The notes under the pieces are model-generated. The model ran no database searches. It saw only the letters and a list, made by a program, of their open reading frames with translations, and was not told where the DNA came from. A stretch of 64,000 bases of DNA from Zoogloea sp. GTDB lineage: Bacteria > Pseudomonadota > Gammaproteobacteria > Burkholderiales > Rhodocyclaceae. This document shows positions 8,388-19,099 of this stretch, piece after piece. The stretch lies in contig JADJBR010000007.1 in assembly GCA_016703645.1 (NCBI GenBank), positions 1,178,001-1,242,000 of the forward strand, given 5' to 3'. Both the position numbers and the translations under genes were made by a program. The stretch's first letter is position 1. Each line of letters opens with the position of its first letter.

Positions 8388-9812
8388 TCAGTCCTTTCGG
8401 GATGTAACCGTCGCCAGATCCGTCGGAGAAAAACTCCCGCCGGCATTCTTTGCCAGCAGCACCGCCGCCACCAGGCGCCGGGCGGCCAGATCGTTGGCGC
8501 TGCGCTGGGCGCTGAGGTGGGCCGCCTGCAGGACGATCACATTGAGGTAAGCGACGGTGCCGGCCCGGTACTGGTTGAGGGCGATGGCCTCGGCCTCGGC
8601 GGCCGCTGCTACGGCCGCCGACTGTTCGGCCGCGGCCTCTTCCAGCAGGCGGGCGGCGGCCAGGTTGTCTTCCACTTCCTGGAAGGCCACCAGCACGGTC
8701 TGGCGGTAGGTGGCGACGGCCTGCTCCCAAGTTGCCCGGGACTGGCTCACCGCCGCCTTGCGGGCGCCGGCATCGAAGAGGGAGGCGGCCAGGGTCGGTC
8801 CGAGGGACCAGTAACGGCTCGGCACGGTGAGCAGATCCTCGATCTGGGAGCGGCGGAAGCCCGCCGAGGCGGACAGGCCCAGCACCGGGAAGCGGGCGGC
8901 TTCGGCCGCGCCGATGGCGGCGTTGGCGGCGGCTACCCGGCGCTCGGCGGCGGCAATGTCGGGGCGGCGTTCCAGCAGGGTGGAGGGCAGGGTCACGGCC
9001 ACCGGGGCGGTGGGCAGCGGGCCTGCGCTCACCGGCAGGGAGAAGTTCGCCGGCGCCTGCCCCAGCAGCACGGCGATGGCGTGTTCATACTGGCTGCGGG
9101 ACAGGCGGGCCTCGACGGCCGCCGCACGGGCACTGCGCAGCTGGCTCTCGCCCTGCACCACGTCGGCCTTGCCGGCCACACCGGCGGCGTAGCGGTTGCG
9201 GGTGAGCTCAAGGGATCGCGCGTAGGCGGCCACGGCGGCCTCCAGAAGCTGCTGCTGGCGTTCGGCGGCGCGGAGCTGGAAGTAGGTCTGGGCCAGGGTG
9301 GCGTGGGCCGACAGGCGTGCGGCGGCCAGGTCGGCCTCGCTGGCCTGGATGCGGGCATCGGCGGCCTCCACGTTGCGGGCGATGCGGCCCCACACGTCCA
9401 GCTCCCAGCTGGCGGTGGCGCCCAGGCTGAAGCTGTTGCGCGGCGGGGCGCTGCCGGCGCTGTCGGTGGCCGCCGACGTGGCCGAGCGGGTCGCCCCGGC
9501 GGTGGCATTGACGGCCGGCAGCCACGACGCCCGGGCCGCATCGGCCAGGGCCCGGGCCTGGCGGTACTGGGCTTCGGCGATGCGCAGGTTCTGGTTGGAG
9601 ACCTCCACCTTGTCCTGCAGGGCATCCAGCACCGGGTCGCCAAAGGCCTTCCACCAGGTATCGGCGGCCAGCGGGTCGCGAGGCTCGGCGGCCTTCCACT
9701 CGCCGGCTTCCTTGAAGGCGGCGGGCGTCTCCACCGCGGGGCGGACGTGATCGGGGCCGAGGGTGCAGGCGGCGAGGCTCAGGGCGCAGAGCGCCGCAAA
9801 CAGCGCATTCAC
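8388..9812 (-). CDS. RND efflux outer-membrane channel lipoprotein (NodT/OprM family)
   Basis: This 474-residue protein belongs to the TolC-like outer-membrane factor family. It has a lipoprotein signal ending LSLAAC, then TLGPDHVRP, the long helices with FSLGATASWELDVWGRIARN, and a second repeat with RYWSLGPTLAASLFDAGARK. The GTG at 9812 is the likely start: it leads straight into the lipoprotein signal, and the longer ATG frame from 9953 would translate a REP-like repeat. It is the last gene of the efflux operon and would connect the two RND pumps to the outside. Confidence 0.92.
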   Translation of the reverse strand: MNALFAALCALSLAACTLGPDHVRPAVETPAAFKEAGEWKAAEPRDPLAADTWWKAFGDPVLDALQDKVEVSNQNLRIAEAQYRQARALADAARASWLPAVNATAGATRSATSAATDSAGSAPPRNSFSLGATASWELDVWGRIARNVEAADARIQASEADLAAARLSAHATLAQTYFQLRAAERQQQLLEAAVAAYARSLELTRNRYAAGVAGKADVVQGESQLRSARAAAVEARLSRSQYEHAIAVLLGQAPANFSLPVSAGPLPTAPVAVTLPSTLLERRPDIAAAERRVAAANAAIGAAEAARFPVLGLSASAGFRRSQIEDLLTVPSRYWSLGPTLAASLFDAGARKAAVSQSRATWEQAVATYRQTVLVAFQEVEDNLAAARLLEEAAAEQSAAVAAAAEAEAIALNQYRAGTVAYLNVIVLQAAHLSAQRSANDLAARRLVAAVLLAKNAGGSFSPTDLATVTSRKD

Positions 9813-9828
9813 GGCGCTAGGGGCGACT

Positions 9829-9913
9829 GTAGGGGCGACTTCAGTCGCCCATGGACTTCGATCCAAGGCATTGCGGTGATCAACGCACGATGGGCGACTG
9901 AAGTCGCCCCTAC
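9829..9913. repeat. REP/BIME-like dyad of two palindromic units
   Basis: A 24-bp unit containing GGGCGACTTCAGTCGCCC (arms of 8 bp around TC) at 9829-9852 is repeated in perfect inverse orientation at 9890-9913. A truncated direct copy of the unit lies at 9819-9827. Each unit is itself a palindrome, the form of a bacterial interspersed mosaic element. It separates the second RND pump gene from the outer-membrane channel gene and may stabilise or attenuate the transcript. Confidence 0.85.
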
Positions 9914-9945
9914 AAGCTGCCCCGACAGGGACAGGGTGATTCCGG

Positions 9946-12900
9946 TCATTCATGGGCAGGCAGGCTCCGCTTGCGGCGCAACCGGTCGAGCATCACGAAG
10001 ACGACCGGCGTGGTGTAGAGGGTGAGGATCTGGCTGAGGATCAGGCCACCGACGATGGCGATGCCCAGGGGCTGGCGCAGCTCGGCGCCGTCGCCGCTGC
10101 CGATGGCCAGCGGAATCGCCCCGAACAGGGCTGCCAGGGTGGTCATCAGGATGGGCCGGAAGCGCAGCAGGCAGGCGTGGTGGATGGCGTCGCGGGCGTT
10201 CTCGCCCTGGTGGCGCATGCGCGCGATGGCCACGTCGATCATCATGATGGCGTTCTTCTTGACGATGCCGATGAGCAGGATCACCCCGATCATGGCGATC
10301 AGGCCAAATTCGGTGTCCCGGGCCATCAGGGCCAGCAAGGCCCCCACCCCCGCCGAGGGCAGCGTTGAGAGGATGGTGATGGGGTGGATCAGGCTCTCGT
10401 AGAGCATGCCCAGCACGATGTAGATGGTGATAATGGCGGCCAGGATCAGCAGCGGCTGGCTGCTCATGGATTTCTGGAAGGCCCCGGCCGAGCCCTCGAA
10501 GCTGGTGCGGATGCTCACCGGTACGCCGATGCCCGCCAGCGCCGCGTCGATGGCCTCGGTCGCCTCGCCGAGAGAGCGCCCCTCGGGCAGGGCAAAGCTG
10601 ATGGTGGATGCCGCCGAGCCGCCCTGGTGGCTGACCGAAAGGGGCGCCAGGGTGGATTCAAAGCGGGCCACCGCCGACAGGGGCACCTTGGCGCCGCCCG
10701 GCGCGATCAGGGTCAGGCGGGAGAGGGATTCGGGGCCCTGCAGGTATTCCGGCGCGGCCTCCAGCACCACCCGGTACTGGTTGAGGGGGTTGTAGATGGT
10801 GGACACCTGGCGCTGGCCGTAGGCGTTGTTGAGGGCTGTCGTGGCGGCCCGCATGGTGATGCCGTAGCGGGCCAGGGCGTCCCGGTCGAACAGCACGCTG
10901 GTCTGCGGCCCCCGGTCCTGCTGGTCGCTGCTCACGTCGGTGATCTGGTCGAGGCGGCTCAGGGCGTTGCGGATGCGCGGCTCCCACAGGCGCAGCTCTT
11001 CCAGGCTGTCGGACTGGAGGGTGAACTGGAAGCTCGAATTGCCCGAGCGCCCGCCAATCCGGATGTCCTGGGTGGCGCTGAGGTAGAGGTTGGCACCGGG
11101 CACTTTGGCGAGCTTCTTGCGCAGTCGGCCGATCACCGCCTCGGCCGACTCCTTGCGCTCGCCGATGGGCTTGAGGGTGACGAACATGGAGCCGTAGTTG
11201 CGCTGGGAACCGCCGGTGAAGCCGGTCACCGTGGCCACCGCCGGGTCGGCACCGACGATGGTCAGAAACTGATCCATCTTCTCCTTCATGGCCTGGAAGG
11301 AGATGGCCTGGTCGGCCTCCACAAAGCCGCGCAGGCGGCCGGTGTCCTGCTGGGGGAAGAAGCCCTTGGGGATGGTCTGGTAGAGATGCACGTTGAGGCC
11401 GACGGTGGCGGCCAGCACCAGCAGCACGATCCAGCGATGGGCCAGGGCCCAGCCCAGGGTGCGCCGGTAGCCCTCCAGCAGTGCCGCCAGGGCACGCCCG
11501 ATGGCCCGGTCCACCCGCCCCCGCTCGGCCTCCGGCGGGCGTGGGCGGAGCAGCCGGGCGCACATCATCGGCGTGGTGGTGAGGGACACCACCAGGGACA
11601 CCAGGATGGCCGCCGACAGCACCACCGCAAACTCCCGGAACAGCCGCCCGACAATGCCGCCCATGGCCAGGATGGGGATGAACACGGCGATCAGCGACAG
11701 GCTCATGGACAGCACGGTAAAGCCGATCTCCCGCGCCCCGCGCAGGGCCGCCTGACGGGGAGGCATGCCCTCGTCCACGTGGCGGGAGATGTTCTCCAGC
11801 ACCACGATGGCGTCGTCCACCACGAAGCCGGTGGCGATGGTGAGGGCCATCAGGGACAGGTTGTCGAGGCTGAAGCCGGCCAGATACATGATGGAGAAGG
11901 TGCCCACCAGGGACACCGGCACCACCACGCTGGGGATGAGGGTGGCGCGCCAGTTGCGCAGGAACAGGAAGACCACCATCACCACCAGGGCCACCGAGAT
12001 CACCAGGGTGCGCTCCACCTCGCGCAGGGAGCCGCGGATGGTGGGGGTGCGGTCCATCACCACATCCAGATCCACCGCCGGCGACACGCTGGCGCGCAGC
12101 AGGGGCAACAGGGCGGTAACCCGATCAACCGTCTCGATGATGTTGGCGCCGGGCTGGCGATTGACCATCAGCAGCACTGCCGGGCGGCCATTGGCGTAAC
12201 CGTAGTTGCGGTCGTTCTCGACCCCGTCGCGCACCCGCGCCACGTCCCCCAGGCGCACCGCCGCGCCACTCTTCCAGGACACGATCAGCGGGCGGTAGTC
12301 GGCGGCCGTGCGGGCCTGGTCGTTGGCCCCCACCTGCCAGGCATTGTCACCATCCTCCAGCACGCCCTTGGGCCGGTTGGCATTGGTGCCGACAATGGCG
12401 CTGCGCACGTCATCCAGGTTGAGGCCGGCGGCGGCCAGTCGGTCAGGCTCCACCTCGACCCGCACCGCCGGCAGGGAGGCGCCGCCGATGGACACCTGCC
12501 CCACCCCGTCCACCTGGGCCAGGCGCTGGGCCAGCACGGTGGAGGCTGCGTCGTAGAGCTGGCCCTGGGTCAGGGTGGCGGAGGTGAGCGCCAGGATGAT
12601 GATGGGCGTCTCGGCCGGGTTCACCTTGCGATAGGTGGGGTTGTTGGGCAGGCTCGACGGCAGCTGGCTGCGGGCGGCGTTGATGGCCGCCTGCACGTCC
12701 CGGGCAGCACCGTCGATGTCCCGGGAGAGGTCGAACTGCAGGGTCACCCGGGTGGAACCGAGGGAGCTGCTGGACGTCATCTCGGTGACGCCGGCGATCT
12801 GCCCGAGGATGCGCTCCAGCGGCCCGGCCACCGTGGCCGACATGATCTCCGGGCTGGCCCCGGGGAGGTTGGCCGAGACGGAGATGGTGGGGTAATCCAC

Positions 12901-13017
12901 CTGGGGCAGGGGCGACACCGGCAGCAGCCGGAAGGCAATCGCCCCCGCCAGCACCACGGCCAGCGTCAGCAGGGTGGTGGCCACCGGGCGAAAAATGAAC
13001 AGCCGCGAGAGGTTCAT
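9946..13017 (-). CDS. mdtC: RND multidrug pump subunit, MdtC-like
   Basis: This 1023-residue HAE1-type resistance-nodulation-division transporter begins [20 protein letters not shown]. It has twelve membrane segments and two large periplasmic loops. The family's TM4 proton-relay Asp pair is in [13 protein letters not shown], and the conserved [15 protein letters not shown] follows in the second half. It lies after an MdtB-like pump and before the outer-membrane channel. MdtB and MdtC form a mixed trimer exporting bile salts, novobiocin and other drugs in enterobacteria; the substrate here is unknown. A gap of 235 bases separates it from the preceding gene. Confidence 0.92.
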   Translation of the reverse strand: MNLSRLFIFRPVATTLLTLAVVLAGAIAFRLLPVSPLPQVDYPTISVSANLPGASPEIMSATVAGPLERILGQIAGVTEMTSSSSLGSTRVTLQFDLSRDIDGAARDVQAAINAARSQLPSSLPNNPTYRKVNPAETPIIILALTSATLTQGQLYDAASTVLAQRLAQVDGVGQVSIGGASLPAVRVEVEPDRLAAAGLNLDDVRSAIVGTNANRPKGVLEDGDNAWQVGANDQARTAADYRPLIVSWKSGAAVRLGDVARVRDGVENDRNYGYANGRPAVLLMVNRQPGANIIETVDRVTALLPLLRASVSPAVDLDVVMDRTPTIRGSLREVERTLVISVALVVMVVFLFLRNWRATLIPSVVVPVSLVGTFSIMYLAGFSLDNLSLMALTIATGFVVDDAIVVLENISRHVDEGMPPRQAALRGAREIGFTVLSMSLSLIAVFIPILAMGGIVGRLFREFAVVLSAAILVSLVVSLTTTPMMCARLLRPRPPEAERGRVDRAIGRALAALLEGYRRTLGWALAHRWIVLLVLAATVGLNVHLYQTIPKGFFPQQDTGRLRGFVEADQAISFQAMKEKMDQFLTIVGADPAVATVTGFTGGSQRNYGSMFVTLKPIGERKESAEAVIGRLRKKLAKVPGANLYLSATQDIRIGGRSGNSSFQFTLQSDSLEELRLWEPRIRNALSRLDQITDVSSDQQDRGPQTSVLFDRDALARYGITMRAATTALNNAYGQRQVSTIYNPLNQYRVVLEAAPEYLQGPESLSRLTLIAPGGAKVPLSAVARFESTLAPLSVSHQGGSAASTISFALPEGRSLGEATEAIDAALAGIGVPVSIRTSFEGSAGAFQKSMSSQPLLILAAIITIYIVLGMLYESLIHPITILSTLPSAGVGALLALMARDTEFGLIAMIGVILLIGIVKKNAIMMIDVAIARMRHQGENARDAIHHACLLRFRPILMTTLAALFGAIPLAIGSGDGAELRQPLGIAIVGGLILSQILTLYTTPVVFVMLDRLRRKRSLPAHE

Positions 13018-13252
13018 TGCACCGGACGCCCCCGGCCATCAATCCGGAGCGCCCCCCATCGCTTACCCACGCGGATCAGCCGACCGCCCCCCTGGGCCCT
13101 TGTGGGGGAGAGCCCCGGCCAACACAACGCGAAACACCGTAAAGGCCGCCGGCAAAAGCGCAACCCGTTCAAGCCGAATCCCGGCACACGGGCGCCGATC
13201 CGGATATCCGCATCGATGGGGAGACACCTGCTGTGCATGGCACGCCCCACCC

Positions 13253-16200
13253 TCACGCCGACCTCCGGGCCAGGCGGTCGAAGGCCAGGTAGATCACCGG
13301 GGTGGTGAACAGCGTGAGCACCTGGCTCACCAGCAGGCCACCGACCAGGGTGATGCCCAGGGGCTGGCGCAGCTCGGAGCCGACACCATTGCCCAGCATC
13401 AGCGGCAGCGCCCCCAGCAGCGCCGCCAGGGTGGTCATCAGGATGGGCCGGAAGCGCAGCAGGCAGGCCTGGAAGATGGCCTCCCGGGGCGCGAGGCCCT
13501 GGTTGCGTTCGGCGTCCAGGGCGAAGTCGATCATCATGATGGCGTTCTTCTTGACGATGCCGATCAGCAGCACGATGCCGATGATGCCGACAATGCCCAG
13601 CTCGGCACGCGCCATCAGCAGGGCCAGCAGCGCCCCCACCCCGGCGGACGGCAGGGTGGACAGGATGGTCACCGGGTGGATGTAGCTCTCGTAGAGCACG
13701 CCCAGCACGATGTACATGGTCACCACCGCCGCCAGGATCAGCAGCAGGGTGTTGGTCAGGGACGCCTGGAAGGCCAGGGCCGCGCCGCGGAAGCGCGTCT
13801 CGATGCTGGCCGGCATCTCCAGCTCCGCCTCGGCCTGGCGGATCGCCTCCACCGCTGCCCCCAGGGCCACGCCCGCGGCGAGGTTGAAGGACACCGTGAC
13901 CGCCGGAAACTGGCCGATGTGATTGACCGCCAGCATGGCCGGCCGCTCCACCACCCGGGCCACCGCCGACAGGGGCACCTGCACCCCGCCGCTGCCGGGC
14001 ACGTACAGGTTGGCCATGGCCGCCGGACCGCTGCGGAACTGCGGCTGCACCTCCAGCACCACCCGGTACTGGGTGGCCTGGGTGAAGATGGTGGAGATCA
14101 GGCGTTGGCCATAGGCGTTGTAGAGGGCGTTGTCGATGGCGGCGACGCTCACCCCCAGGCGGCTGGCGGCATTGCGGTCGATCTCCACCCAGGCCTGCAG
14201 GCCCTTGTCCTGCAGGTCGCTGGCCACGTCGGCCAGTTCCGGGCGGGCCTGAAGGCGCTCCACCAGGCGCGGCACCCATTCGGCCAGGGCCTCGCCATCG
14301 GGCGACTGCAGGGAGAACTGGTACTGGGTGCGGGCCACCCGGTCTTCGATGGACAGGTCCTGCACCGGCTGCATGTAGAGGGTGATGCCGGCCACCTTCT
14401 GCAGCTCGGGGCCAAGGCGGCGGATCACCTCACTGGCGCTGGCGTCCCGCTCGGCCAGGGGCTTCAGGCTGATCATCATGCGCCCGCTGTTGAGGGTGGC
14501 GTTGGTGCCATCCACCCCGATGAAGGACGACAGGCTGGCCACCGCCGGGTCTTTCAGCACCACCTCGGCCACCGCCTGCTGGCGCTCGGACATGGCCGGG
14601 AAGGAGATGGACTGGCCGGCCTCGGTCACCCCCTGGATCGCCCCGGTGTCCTGCACCGGGAAGAAGCCCTTGGGCACCAGGATGTAGAGCAGCACGGTGA
14701 GGGCCAGGGTGCCCGCCGCCACCAGCAGGGTCAGGCCCTGGCGCTGCAGCACCCACTCCAGCATCACCCCGTAGCGGGCGATGACCCGGTCGAAGAAATC
14801 GCCGGTCACCCGGTAGAAGCGGCTCTGCTCCGCCTCGGGCACGTGCTTGAGCAGGCGCGCGCACATCATCGGGGTCAGGGTCAGGGAGACGACCGCCGAG
14901 ATCAGGATGGCGATGGCCAAGGTGATGGCGAACTCGCGGAACAGCCGCCCCACCACGTCACCCATGAACAGCAGCGGAATCAGCACCGCGATCAGGGACA
15001 CGGTGAGGGAGATGATGGTGAAGCCGATCTGCTTCGCCCCCTTCAGCGCCGCCTGCATGGGGGATTCGCCCTCCTCCACGTAGCGGGCGATGTTCTCGAT
15101 CATCACGATGGCGTCGTCCACCACGAAACCGGTTGAGATGGTGAGGGCCATCAGGGTGAGGTTGTTGAGGCTGAAGCCCGCCAGATACATGACCCCGAAG
15201 GTGCCCACCAGGGACAGGGGCACCGCCACGCTGGGTATGAGGGTGGCCGGCACGCTGCGCAGGAACAGGAAGATCACCATCACCACCAGGGCCACGGCCA
15301 GCATCAGCTCCACCTGCACGTCGTGCACCGAGGCGCGGATGGTGGTGGTGCGATCCGAGAGCACCCGGACGTCCACCGAGGCCGGCAGGCTGGCGGTCAT
15401 CTGGGGCAGCAGGGCGGTCACCCGGTCGGCCACCTCGATCACGTTGGCGCCGGGCTGACGCTGCACGTTGATGATCACCGCCGCCTCCCGGTCGGCCCAG
15501 GCGGCGAGGCGGATGTTCTCGGCGTCATCCACCAGGGTGGCCAGATCGGACAGGCGCACCGGGCTGCCGTTGCGATAGGCGACGATGAGGCCGCGGTATT
15601 CGTCGGCGGAACGCAACTGGTCGTTGGCGTCGAGGGTGGAGGCGCGCTGGGGGCCGTCGAAGCTGCCCTTGGCCTGGGTCACGTTGGCGTTGGCGATGGC
15701 CGTGCGCAGGTCCTCCAGGCCCAGCCCGTAGGCCGCCGCCGCGGTGGGGTTGACCTGCACCCGCACCGCCGGGCGGCGCCCGCCGGCAATGCTCACCAGC
15801 CCCACCCCCGCCACCTGGGAGATCTTCATGGCGAGGCGGCTTTCCACCAGGTCGTGGATGCGGGTGATGGGGAGGCTGGGGGACGAGATGGCCAGGGTGA
15901 GGATGGGCGCATCGGCCGGATTCACCTTGCTGTAGGTGGGTGGCGCCGGCAGATCGGACGGGAGCAGGCTGGAGGCGGCATTGATGGCCGCCTGCACCTG
16001 CTGCTCGGCCACGTCCAGCCCCATCGCCAGGCTGAAGCGCAGGGTGACCACCGACGCCCCGCCGGAGCTGGTGGACGACATCTCGTCCAGCCCCGGCATC
16101 TGCCCGAACTGGCGCTCCAGCGGCGCGGTGACGGCGGAGGTCATCACGTCCGGGCTGGCGCCGGGGTAGAGGGTTTTGACCTGGATGGTGGGGTAATCCA

Positions 16201-16318
16201 CCTCGGGCAGGGCCGAGATGGGCAGCAGGCGGTAGGCCACGAAGCCCACCAGCAGGATGGCCACCATCAGCAGCGAGGTGGCCACCGGCCGCAGGATGAA
16301 CAGGCGGGAGGGGTTCAT
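13253..16318 (-). CDS. mdtB: RND multidrug pump subunit, MdtB-like
   Basis: This 1021-residue transporter of the same family begins [20 protein letters not shown]. It carries [20 protein letters not shown] in TM4 and [20 protein letters not shown] in the second half. It is clearly a paralogue of the pump at 9946-13017. Its place directly behind the membrane-fusion protein and before the second pump is the mdtABC order. It would assemble with the partner pump in the inner membrane and use the proton gradient. Confidence 0.92.
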   Translation of the reverse strand: MNPSRLFILRPVATSLLMVAILLVGFVAYRLLPISALPEVDYPTIQVKTLYPGASPDVMTSAVTAPLERQFGQMPGLDEMSSTSSGGASVVTLRFSLAMGLDVAEQQVQAAINAASSLLPSDLPAPPTYSKVNPADAPILTLAISSPSLPITRIHDLVESRLAMKISQVAGVGLVSIAGGRRPAVRVQVNPTAAAAYGLGLEDLRTAIANANVTQAKGSFDGPQRASTLDANDQLRSADEYRGLIVAYRNGSPVRLSDLATLVDDAENIRLAAWADREAAVIINVQRQPGANVIEVADRVTALLPQMTASLPASVDVRVLSDRTTTIRASVHDVQVELMLAVALVVMVIFLFLRSVPATLIPSVAVPLSLVGTFGVMYLAGFSLNNLTLMALTISTGFVVDDAIVMIENIARYVEEGESPMQAALKGAKQIGFTIISLTVSLIAVLIPLLFMGDVVGRLFREFAITLAIAILISAVVSLTLTPMMCARLLKHVPEAEQSRFYRVTGDFFDRVIARYGVMLEWVLQRQGLTLLVAAGTLALTVLLYILVPKGFFPVQDTGAIQGVTEAGQSISFPAMSERQQAVAEVVLKDPAVASLSSFIGVDGTNATLNSGRMMISLKPLAERDASASEVIRRLGPELQKVAGITLYMQPVQDLSIEDRVARTQYQFSLQSPDGEALAEWVPRLVERLQARPELADVASDLQDKGLQAWVEIDRNAASRLGVSVAAIDNALYNAYGQRLISTIFTQATQYRVVLEVQPQFRSGPAAMANLYVPGSGGVQVPLSAVARVVERPAMLAVNHIGQFPAVTVSFNLAAGVALGAAVEAIRQAEAELEMPASIETRFRGAALAFQASLTNTLLLILAAVVTMYIVLGVLYESYIHPVTILSTLPSAGVGALLALLMARAELGIVGIIGIVLLIGIVKKNAIMMIDFALDAERNQGLAPREAIFQACLLRFRPILMTTLAALLGALPLMLGNGVGSELRQPLGITLVGGLLVSQVLTLFTTPVIYLAFDRLARRSA

Positions 16319-16379
16319 GCCGGCCCCCCGATGGCATGTCGATGCCCGCGGGCACTTTCAGCGAAGGCTGCGGCCACGG

Positions 16380-17627
16380 TCAGCGCCCCGGCCGGCCGGA
16401 GCCATTGCGCCGGCTCTCCCGGCCGGGGGCGTCCACGGCCTTCGGGTCGATGGCCTCCACCTTAGCCCCGTCCTTGAGCTTGTCGAGCCCGTCCACCACC
16501 ACCCGGTCACCGACGGCCAGGCCCTCCTCCACCGCGGCCTTGCCCCCATCGACGGGGCCGAGGCGCACCGGCACGGCGGCCACCTTGCCGTCGGCGGTCA
16601 GGCGATACACAAAGCTGCCCTTGCTGCCCTGCTGCACCGCCGCCGTGGGCACGGTGACCACGCCGCTGAGGGTGTCCAGCAGCAGGCGCACATTGACGAA
16701 CTGGTTGGGAAACAGGCTGCCGTCCTTGTTGGCAAAGTCGGCCTTGAGCTTCACCGTGCCGGTGGTCGAATCGATCTGGGCATCCACCGCCAGCAGGCTG
16801 CCTTCGGCCAGACGGGTCTTCATCTCCCGGTCCCAGGCCTCCACCTTCAGCCCGCGCCCCTCGCGCACCCGCTTCATGATTGCGGGCAGACGCTCTTCCG
16901 GCACCGGGAAGACCGCGGTGATCGGGCTCACCTGGGCAATCGTCACCAGCCCGGCCGCATCGGAGGCCTTGACGATGTTGCCCGGGTCCACCGCCCGCAG
17001 GCCGACCCGGCCGCTGATGGGCGCCTTGATGGTGGTGTAGGAGAGTTGCAGCTCGGCGCTGCGCAGATTGCCTTCGTCGGTCTGCACGGTGCCCTGGTAC
17101 TGGCGCACCAGCGCCTCCTGGGTGTCCACCTGCTGTTTCGCGATGGAATCCTGGGCCAGCAGACCGCGGTAGCGCTCCAGGTCGATGCGGGCGTTCCTGA
17201 GCAGGGCCTGGTCGCGGGCGAGCTGGCCGCGGGCCTGCTCCAGGGCCGCGCGGAAGGGCTCGGGATCAATCAGCGCCAGCACCTCGCCGGCCTTCACCGG
17301 CTGACCCTCGACAAACTTCAACGTCAGCAGCGGGCCATCCACCCGGCTGCGCACCGTGACCAGATTGCGCGGTACCACGGTGCCGAGGGCAGGCACGGTG
17401 ACGCGGACCTCCCCGGTCCCGATGGTGGCAAGGGTGACCGGTACCGGCCGATCACCACGCGGACCACCCCCGCGCGGACCGGCGGCCTCCGTGCCGCGCC
17501 CCTCCTCCGCGCCCCCCCGGTACGCGTACCAGGTGCCGCCGCCGGCCAGCACGGCGAGACCGACAATCCAGGGCAGATAGGAACGTTTGGGGCTTTGCGG
17601 TGACGCAGCGGAAGACGGGCTGGACAT
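16380..17627 (-). CDS. mdtA: RND efflux membrane-fusion protein, MdtA-like
   Basis: This 415-residue periplasmic adaptor has an N-terminal membrane anchor (YLPWIVGLAVLAGGGTWYAY). A lipoyl-like half follows (VTVRSRVDGPLLTLKFVEGQ), then a helical hairpin (ALLRNARIDLERYRGLLAQD), the second lipoyl half (YTTIKAPISGRVGLRAVDPG) and a beta-barrel domain. The start at 17627 is chosen because it gives a normal short cytosolic tail. It is the first gene of the operon. The C-terminal tail is Arg- and Gly-rich. It would link the MdtBC-type pump to the outer-membrane channel. Confidence 0.92.
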   Translation of the reverse strand: MSSPSSAASPQSPKRSYLPWIVGLAVLAGGGTWYAYRGGAEEGRGTEAAGPRGGGPRGDRPVPVTLATIGTGEVRVTVPALGTVVPRNLVTVRSRVDGPLLTLKFVEGQPVKAGEVLALIDPEPFRAALEQARGQLARDQALLRNARIDLERYRGLLAQDSIAKQQVDTQEALVRQYQGTVQTDEGNLRSAELQLSYTTIKAPISGRVGLRAVDPGNIVKASDAAGLVTIAQVSPITAVFPVPEERLPAIMKRVREGRGLKVEAWDREMKTRLAEGSLLAVDAQIDSTTGTVKLKADFANKDGSLFPNQFVNVRLLLDTLSGVVTVPTAAVQQGSKGSFVYRLTADGKVAAVPVRLGPVDGGKAAVEEGLAVGDRVVVDGLDKLKDGAKVEAIDPKAVDAPGRESRRNGSGRPGR

Positions 17628-17872
17628 GGATGAACTTTCACGGAAGCGCCGGCGCGTCGGCCGGATGGGAAGGACTCGAATGCTACACGATGGAACTTGA
17701 AGACTGCCCAATAGACCCGGCAGACCCGGAATCGATCCCGACATTCACACGCATCAGCCGGCCCCAAAAAGGAAAGCCGCTTACGTAACACTTTTTAAAC
17801 ATCTGCCACACCCCAGCCTATGTGAATTGAATCACACTGAACACGCGAAACGGATCACACACTGGAGCCCCC

Positions 17873-18907
17873 ATGACACATCCATCCGGCCCCCAGCTTC
17901 CCGGCACTGACGATCTGCTGTCCATCATTCGCGTACAAACCGAGATCGCCCGCCTGGGGCTCGACCTGGATGCCGTCATGGCACTGGCTGCGGAGGCCAG
18001 CATGAAGCTCACCGGCGCCGACGGCGCTGCAGTGGAGATTGCCGAAGGGCCGCTACTGGTCTATCGGGCCACAGCGGGATCAGCCGCGGCACAGGTCGGC
18101 CGAAGCGTTGATGCGGAACACAGCCTTTCCGGCCTGTGCCTGCGCAGCGGGACGGCCCTGACCAGTGACAATGTCGAAGGCGACCCGCGGGTCGATTTGA
18201 CCTCCTGCCATCAGATCGGCCTGCGCTCCATGGCCGTGGTGCCCCTGTGTCACGACATCGAGAACGTGGGCGTCCTCAAGGTACTGTCGTCCAGGCAGGC
18301 GGCTTTCGGCACCCGCCAGGTCGAAATCATGAAGCTCATGGCGGATCTGCTTGCCGCGTCCATGTACTTCGCCACCCGTTGCGGCCGGGATGCGCTCTTC
18401 CACCAGGCAACCCATGATCTGCTCACCGGCCTGGCCAACCGCGCCCTTTTTCTGGATCGCCTGCGCAACGCCTTGTTGCAGGCGGATCGGGAGCGCAATC
18501 AGGCGGGCGTGCTCATGGTGGACATGGACGAACTGAAGCGGATCAACGACAACCATGGCCATCGGGTGGGCGACTTGGCAATCCGCGAGTTTGCCCAGCG
18601 TCTGTCCAGCGGGGCACGACGCTCGGACACGGTGGCACGTCTGGGTGGCGACGAGTTCGGCGTGGTACTCCGCCCGACCGCCAGCACGGACGGACTGCGC
18701 GCCAGCACCGAGCGACTGATCCGACAGGTCCAGGGCCCCCTCGTGGTGGACGGGCAACGGATCAATCTCGGTGCCAGCTTCGGCGCGGCCCTTTACCCGG
18801 ACGACGCCAGGGACATCAATGGCCTGCTGGAGGTGGCCGACCAGGCCATGTATGCCGCCAAACGCGAACGCAAGGGCCAAGCGGTCACGGGCTTGACCAA
18901 CGAATGA
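17873..18907 (+). CDS. Diguanylate cyclase with GAF sensor domain
   Basis: This 344-residue cytosolic protein has an N-terminal GAF domain (about residues 15-165) and a C-terminal GGDEF domain. The catalytic motif GGDEF is intact (RLGGDEFGVVL). RRSD sits exactly five residues upstream, forming the RxxD inhibitory site for product feedback. It should make cyclic di-GMP in response to a ligand or redox signal bound by the GAF domain. It stands alone, divergent from the efflux operon, with no partner gene visible. Confidence 0.93.
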   Translation: MTHPSGPQLPGTDDLLSIIRVQTEIARLGLDLDAVMALAAEASMKLTGADGAAVEIAEGPLLVYRATAGSAAAQVGRSVDAEHSLSGLCLRSGTALTSDNVEGDPRVDLTSCHQIGLRSMAVVPLCHDIENVGVLKVLSSRQAAFGTRQVEIMKLMADLLAASMYFATRCGRDALFHQATHDLLTGLANRALFLDRLRNALLQADRERNQAGVLMVDMDELKRINDNHGHRVGDLAIREFAQRLSSGARRSDTVARLGGDEFGVVLRPTASTDGLRASTERLIRQVQGPLVVDGQRINLGASFGAALYPDDARDINGLLEVADQAMYAAKRERKGQAVTGLTNE

Positions 18908-19099
18908 ATGACGGCACCTCAGGCGGTGGGCGGGGGGGCACATCGATCACCTTCCCCGCCCGGGACGATGGCGCAGAGCGTGTGAAGAAATCGTAGCGAG
19001 CGGTTCGAGTCCGCGCCGCGGCGCGCAGCCGTACAGGGCGTACGGTGAGCATCACCGGGGCGAAATCGAGCCGCGTGGTAGATGACTCACACCACCCGC

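Noticed and set aside
7165-8730. Open frame of 521 codons on the minus strand over the toxin-antitoxin pair
   Set aside because: It runs across an IS end, a promoter and two well-supported plus-strand genes, and its translation shows no domain.
8367-10025. Open frame of 552 codons, plus strand, opposite the outer-membrane channel
   Set aside because: Gly/Gln-rich shadow; the minus strand has the lipobox and channel repeats.
10384-13308. Very long open frame (974 codons) on the plus strand, antisense to the MdtC-like pump
   Set aside because: It is an artefact of high-GC codon use: His-, Gly- and Gln-rich with no family pattern, while the opposite strand encodes a full RND transporter.
12974-15136. 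Open frame of 720 codons antisense to the MdtB-like pump
   Set aside because: Same reason: no motifs, biased composition, and the opposite strand is clearly coding.
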